The notes below the pieces were generated by a model, which saw only the letters and a list, made by a program, of their open reading frames with translations, was not told where the DNA came from and ran no database searches. A program made the position numbers and the translations under genes. A stretch of 7,410 bases of DNA from an uncultured Collinsella sp. (GTDB lineage Bacteria > Actinomycetota > Coriobacteriia > Coriobacteriales > Coriobacteriaceae): contig CABRWN010000105.1 of the NCBI GenBank assembly GCA_902474645.1, positions 1 to 7,410 of the forward strand. Reading direction: 5' to 3'. Positions 5,795-7,410 of the stretch are shown here, one piece after another. Position 1 is the first letter of the stretch, and each line of letters starts with the position of its first letter.

Positions 5795-7270
5795 CTACAG
5801 CGCCATCGTGCGGGCGCGGTCGATGCGCGCCAGGCAGTCGTCGCGACCGACGAGCGCCATGGTCTCGCCCAGCGGAGGGCTCACCATGTTGCCGCAGACG
5901 GCGACGCGCACGGCCTGGAACACCACGCGCTTCTTAAGGTCCATCTGCTCGGGCAGCGGCTCAAGCGCGGCGTCAATGTTGACAGCCGTCCACTCGTCCA
6001 CACCCTCAAGCGCGGCCTTGGCGGCATCCAGAATGGCACCCATGCCCTCCTTGGCCAGGCCCTTGTTGACAGACTTCTCGTCATACTCGAGCGTCTCAGC
6101 CGTAGCAAAGATGGGAGCGGCGACGGTCACGGCGTCGGCCGGCATCTTGGTGCGCGGCTTAACGATGGCAGCGAGCGCGTCGATCCAATCCTCGCCGTAC
6201 TCGACATTACCCTCGATGAGACCCGCCTCGTGCAGCTCGGGGACCATGATCTCGTCGGCAAACTGAGCATCGGACATGCCGTTGATGTACTCGGCATTGA
6301 CCCAGTCGAGCTTCTTGGGGTCGAAGGTCGCCGGGTTCTTGGAGATGCGGTCGAGCGAGAACTTGCTGGCCAGGACTTCGCGCGGGATGATCGTGGTCTC
6401 ACCGTCGAGCGACCAGCCGAGCAGCGCCAGGTAGTTGACGAAGGCGTCGGACAGGTAACCGGCGTCGCGGTACTCCTCCACCGAGGTGGCGCCGTGGCGC
6501 TTGGAGAGCTTCTTGCCATCGGCGCCAAGAATCATAGAGATATGGGCGAACGTGGGCACGGGCGCGCCGAGGGCCTCGTACACCATGACCTGGCGCGGGG
6601 TGTTGGACAGGTGGTCGTCGCCGCGGATGACGTGGGTGATCTTCATCATGGCGTCGTCGACGACGGTCGCGAAGTTATACGTGGGCGTGCCATCGGAGCG
6701 GAAGATGACAAAGTCGTCGAGCTCCTTGGCGTCGAAGGTCACCTCGCCGTGGACGGCGTCGTGGATGACGACGTCGCCGCGGTCCTCGGGCACCTTGATG
6801 CGAAGGACGTAGGACTCGCCGGCCTCGATGCGGCGGCGGGCCTCCTCGGGATCAAGATCGCGGCAACGGCGCTGATAGCCCTGGAAGGGGTCCTTGCGCT
6901 CCTGCGCGGCCTTGCGGTCGGCGTCGAGCTGCTCCTTGGTGCAGAAGCAGGGATAGGCCTTGCCCTCGTCCCAAAGCTTCTGAGCGGCCTGCTTGTACAG
7001 GTCCAGGCGCTCGGTCTGGGCGTAGGGTCCAAAGTCGCCGCCCACCTCGGGACCCTCGTCCCAGTCCAGGCCCAGCCAACGCATGGCGCGCAGGATGATC
7101 TGCGTGTTCTCGTCGGTGGAGCGGGTGGGATCGGTGTCGTCGATGCGCAGGATGAACGTGCCGCCGTTTGCGCGGGCGAAAGCCCAGTTATAGATAGCGG
7201 TGCGGGCGCCGCCGATGTGCAGCTTGCCCGTCGGTGAGGGTGCAAAGCGGACGCGAACGTCTGATGCCAT
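5795..7270 (-). CDS. gltX: glutamyl-tRNA synthetase
   Basis: A 491-residue class I aminoacyl-tRNA synthetase that ligates glutamate to tRNA-Glu in the cytoplasm. The Rossmann domain starts with RFAPSPTGKLHIGGARTA, where HIGG (18-21) is the GluRS form of the HIGH motif; KLSKR (254-258) is the KMSKS-type motif. LRIDDTDPTRS (41-51), WDEGP (70-74), GPYAQTER (81-88) and RGDDHLSNTPRQ (216-227) are typical active-site and tRNA-binding segments. The C-terminal helical part (about 320-491) is the anticodon-binding domain. The zinc-site region has C108, C110 and C136, with Asp at the fourth position (138). The ATG at 7270 was chosen because GAGGAG lies 6 bases upstream and the protein then begins at the conserved MASDVRVRFAPS; an ATG at 7309 adds 13 unconserved residues and would overlap the probable transcription start. 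In organisms lacking GlnRS this enzyme also charges tRNA-Gln; that cannot be judged here. Confidence 0.97.
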   Translation of the reverse strand: MASDVRVRFAPSPTGKLHIGGARTAIYNWAFARANGGTFILRIDDTDPTRSTDENTQIILRAMRWLGLDWDEGPEVGGDFGPYAQTERLDLYKQAAQKLWDEGKAYPCFCTKEQLDADRKAAQERKDPFQGYQRRCRDLDPEEARRRIEAGESYVLRIKVPEDRGDVVIHDAVHGEVTFDAKELDDFVIFRSDGTPTYNFATVVDDAMMKITHVIRGDDHLSNTPRQVMVYEALGAPVPTFAHISMILGADGKKLSKRHGATSVEEYRDAGYLSDAFVNYLALLGWSLDGETTIIPREVLASKFSLDRISKNPATFDPKKLDWVNAEYINGMSDAQFADEIMVPELHEAGLIEGNVEYGEDWIDALAAIVKPRTKMPADAVTVAAPIFATAETLEYDEKSVNKGLAKEGMGAILDAAKAALEGVDEWTAVNIDAALEPLPEQMDLKKRVVFQAVRVAVCGNMVSPPLGETMALVGRDDCLARIDRARTMAL

Positions 7271-7276
7271 GGAAAT

Positions 7277-7282
7277 CTCCTC
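7277..7282 (-). promoter_or_regulatory. gltX ribosome binding site
   Basis: Minus-strand GAGGAG is 6 bases before the ATG at 7270. It supports that start over the upstream in-frame ATG at 7309. Confidence 0.75.
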
Positions 7283-7310
7283 GATTGCAGGATGGATGTC
7301 TAACCGCATC

Positions 7311-7341
7311 AGTATAAAGCATCAAAGCAACCTCCGCACAA
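7311..7341 (-). promoter_or_regulatory. possible sigma-70-type promoter for gltX
   Basis: Minus-strand TATACT (7311-7316) matches the -10 consensus at 5 of 6 positions, and TTGTGC (7336-7341) is a possible -35 box at a long spacing of 19. A TGC preceding the TTTATAC stretch could act as an extended -10. The start of transcription would fall near 7304, which agrees with translation from 7270. The long spacing and weak -35 make this tentative. Confidence 0.4.
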
Positions 7342-7367
7342 AGGGCACCGACCTACTCATCGAAGCA

Positions 7368-7404
7368 GGGCAGCTAATTTGGGACGGGGCTTTTTTAGCT
7401 GCCC
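7368..7404. repeat. 37-bp palindromic repeat element, right copy
   Basis: A palindrome with perfect 10-bp arms, GGGCAGCTAA (7368-7377) and TTAGCTGCCC (7395-7404), around a 17-base centre that ends in a T-tract. It is the inverted counterpart of the copy at 6-42. It lies about 98 bases upstream of the gltX start. In this orientation its T-run follows the hairpin centre on the plus strand, where no gene in this window would need a terminator, so it looks like a dispersed element rather than only a termination signal. Confidence 0.85.
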
Positions 7405-7410
7405 CCGCAG

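Noticed and set aside
5567..7237. Long plus-strand open frame (556 codons) opposite gltX
   Set aside because: It mirrors the gltX coding frame; the Val/Gly/Leu/Ala-rich translation has no family features.
7271..7309. Longer GltX starting at the ATG at 7309
   Set aside because: The added 13 residues precede the conserved N-terminus, and the ribosome binding site at 7277-7282 fits the ATG at 7270.

Overview
This window reads as ordinary chromosomal housekeeping DNA from a high-GC Actinomycetota. The protein character, the GC-rich codon use and the style of the intergenic palindromes suggest a Coriobacteriia member such as Collinsella; that placement is an inference, because there is no rRNA or other marker here. 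All five confident genes lie on the minus strand, so transcription runs from right to left: gltX, priA, def, fmt, rsmB.

Layout in transcription order. A short leader (about 7271-7366) holds a plausible promoter and a good ribosome binding site for gltX (glutamyl-tRNA synthetase, 5795-7270). A compact intrinsic terminator (5746-5771) follows directly. priA (primosomal helicase, 3256-5706) and def (peptide deformylase, 2701-3237) are 18 bases apart. A 329-base gap then separates def from fmt. It contains a large palindromic repeat with 26-base perfect arms (2588-2689), a second intrinsic terminator (2475-2514) and an AT-rich leader. fmt (methionyl-tRNA formyltransferase, 1451-2371) and rsmB (16S rRNA m5C methyltransferase, 54-1454) overlap by 4 bases (ATGA). 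The order priA-def-fmt-rsmB is widely conserved in bacteria. Fmt formylates initiator Met-tRNA, Def removes the formyl group from nascent proteins, RsmB modifies the ribosome, GltX charges tRNA-Glu, and PriA restarts stalled replication forks.

The two window edges carry copies of one 37-base palindromic element in opposite orientation (6-42 and 7368-7404). They share 25 identical bases, and one stem position has a compensatory pair change. The left copy sits after rsmB and can act as a terminator. The right copy lies upstream of gltX.

No CRISPR array, transposase, tRNA, toxin-antitoxin pair or defence system is visible. The most interesting observations are a sliding-clamp-binding consensus (QLSLF) at the very N-terminus of PriA, the bracketing palindromes, the large palindrome that splits def from fmt, the sharp codon-use change at fmt, and an unusual SAM-binding motif I in RsmB.
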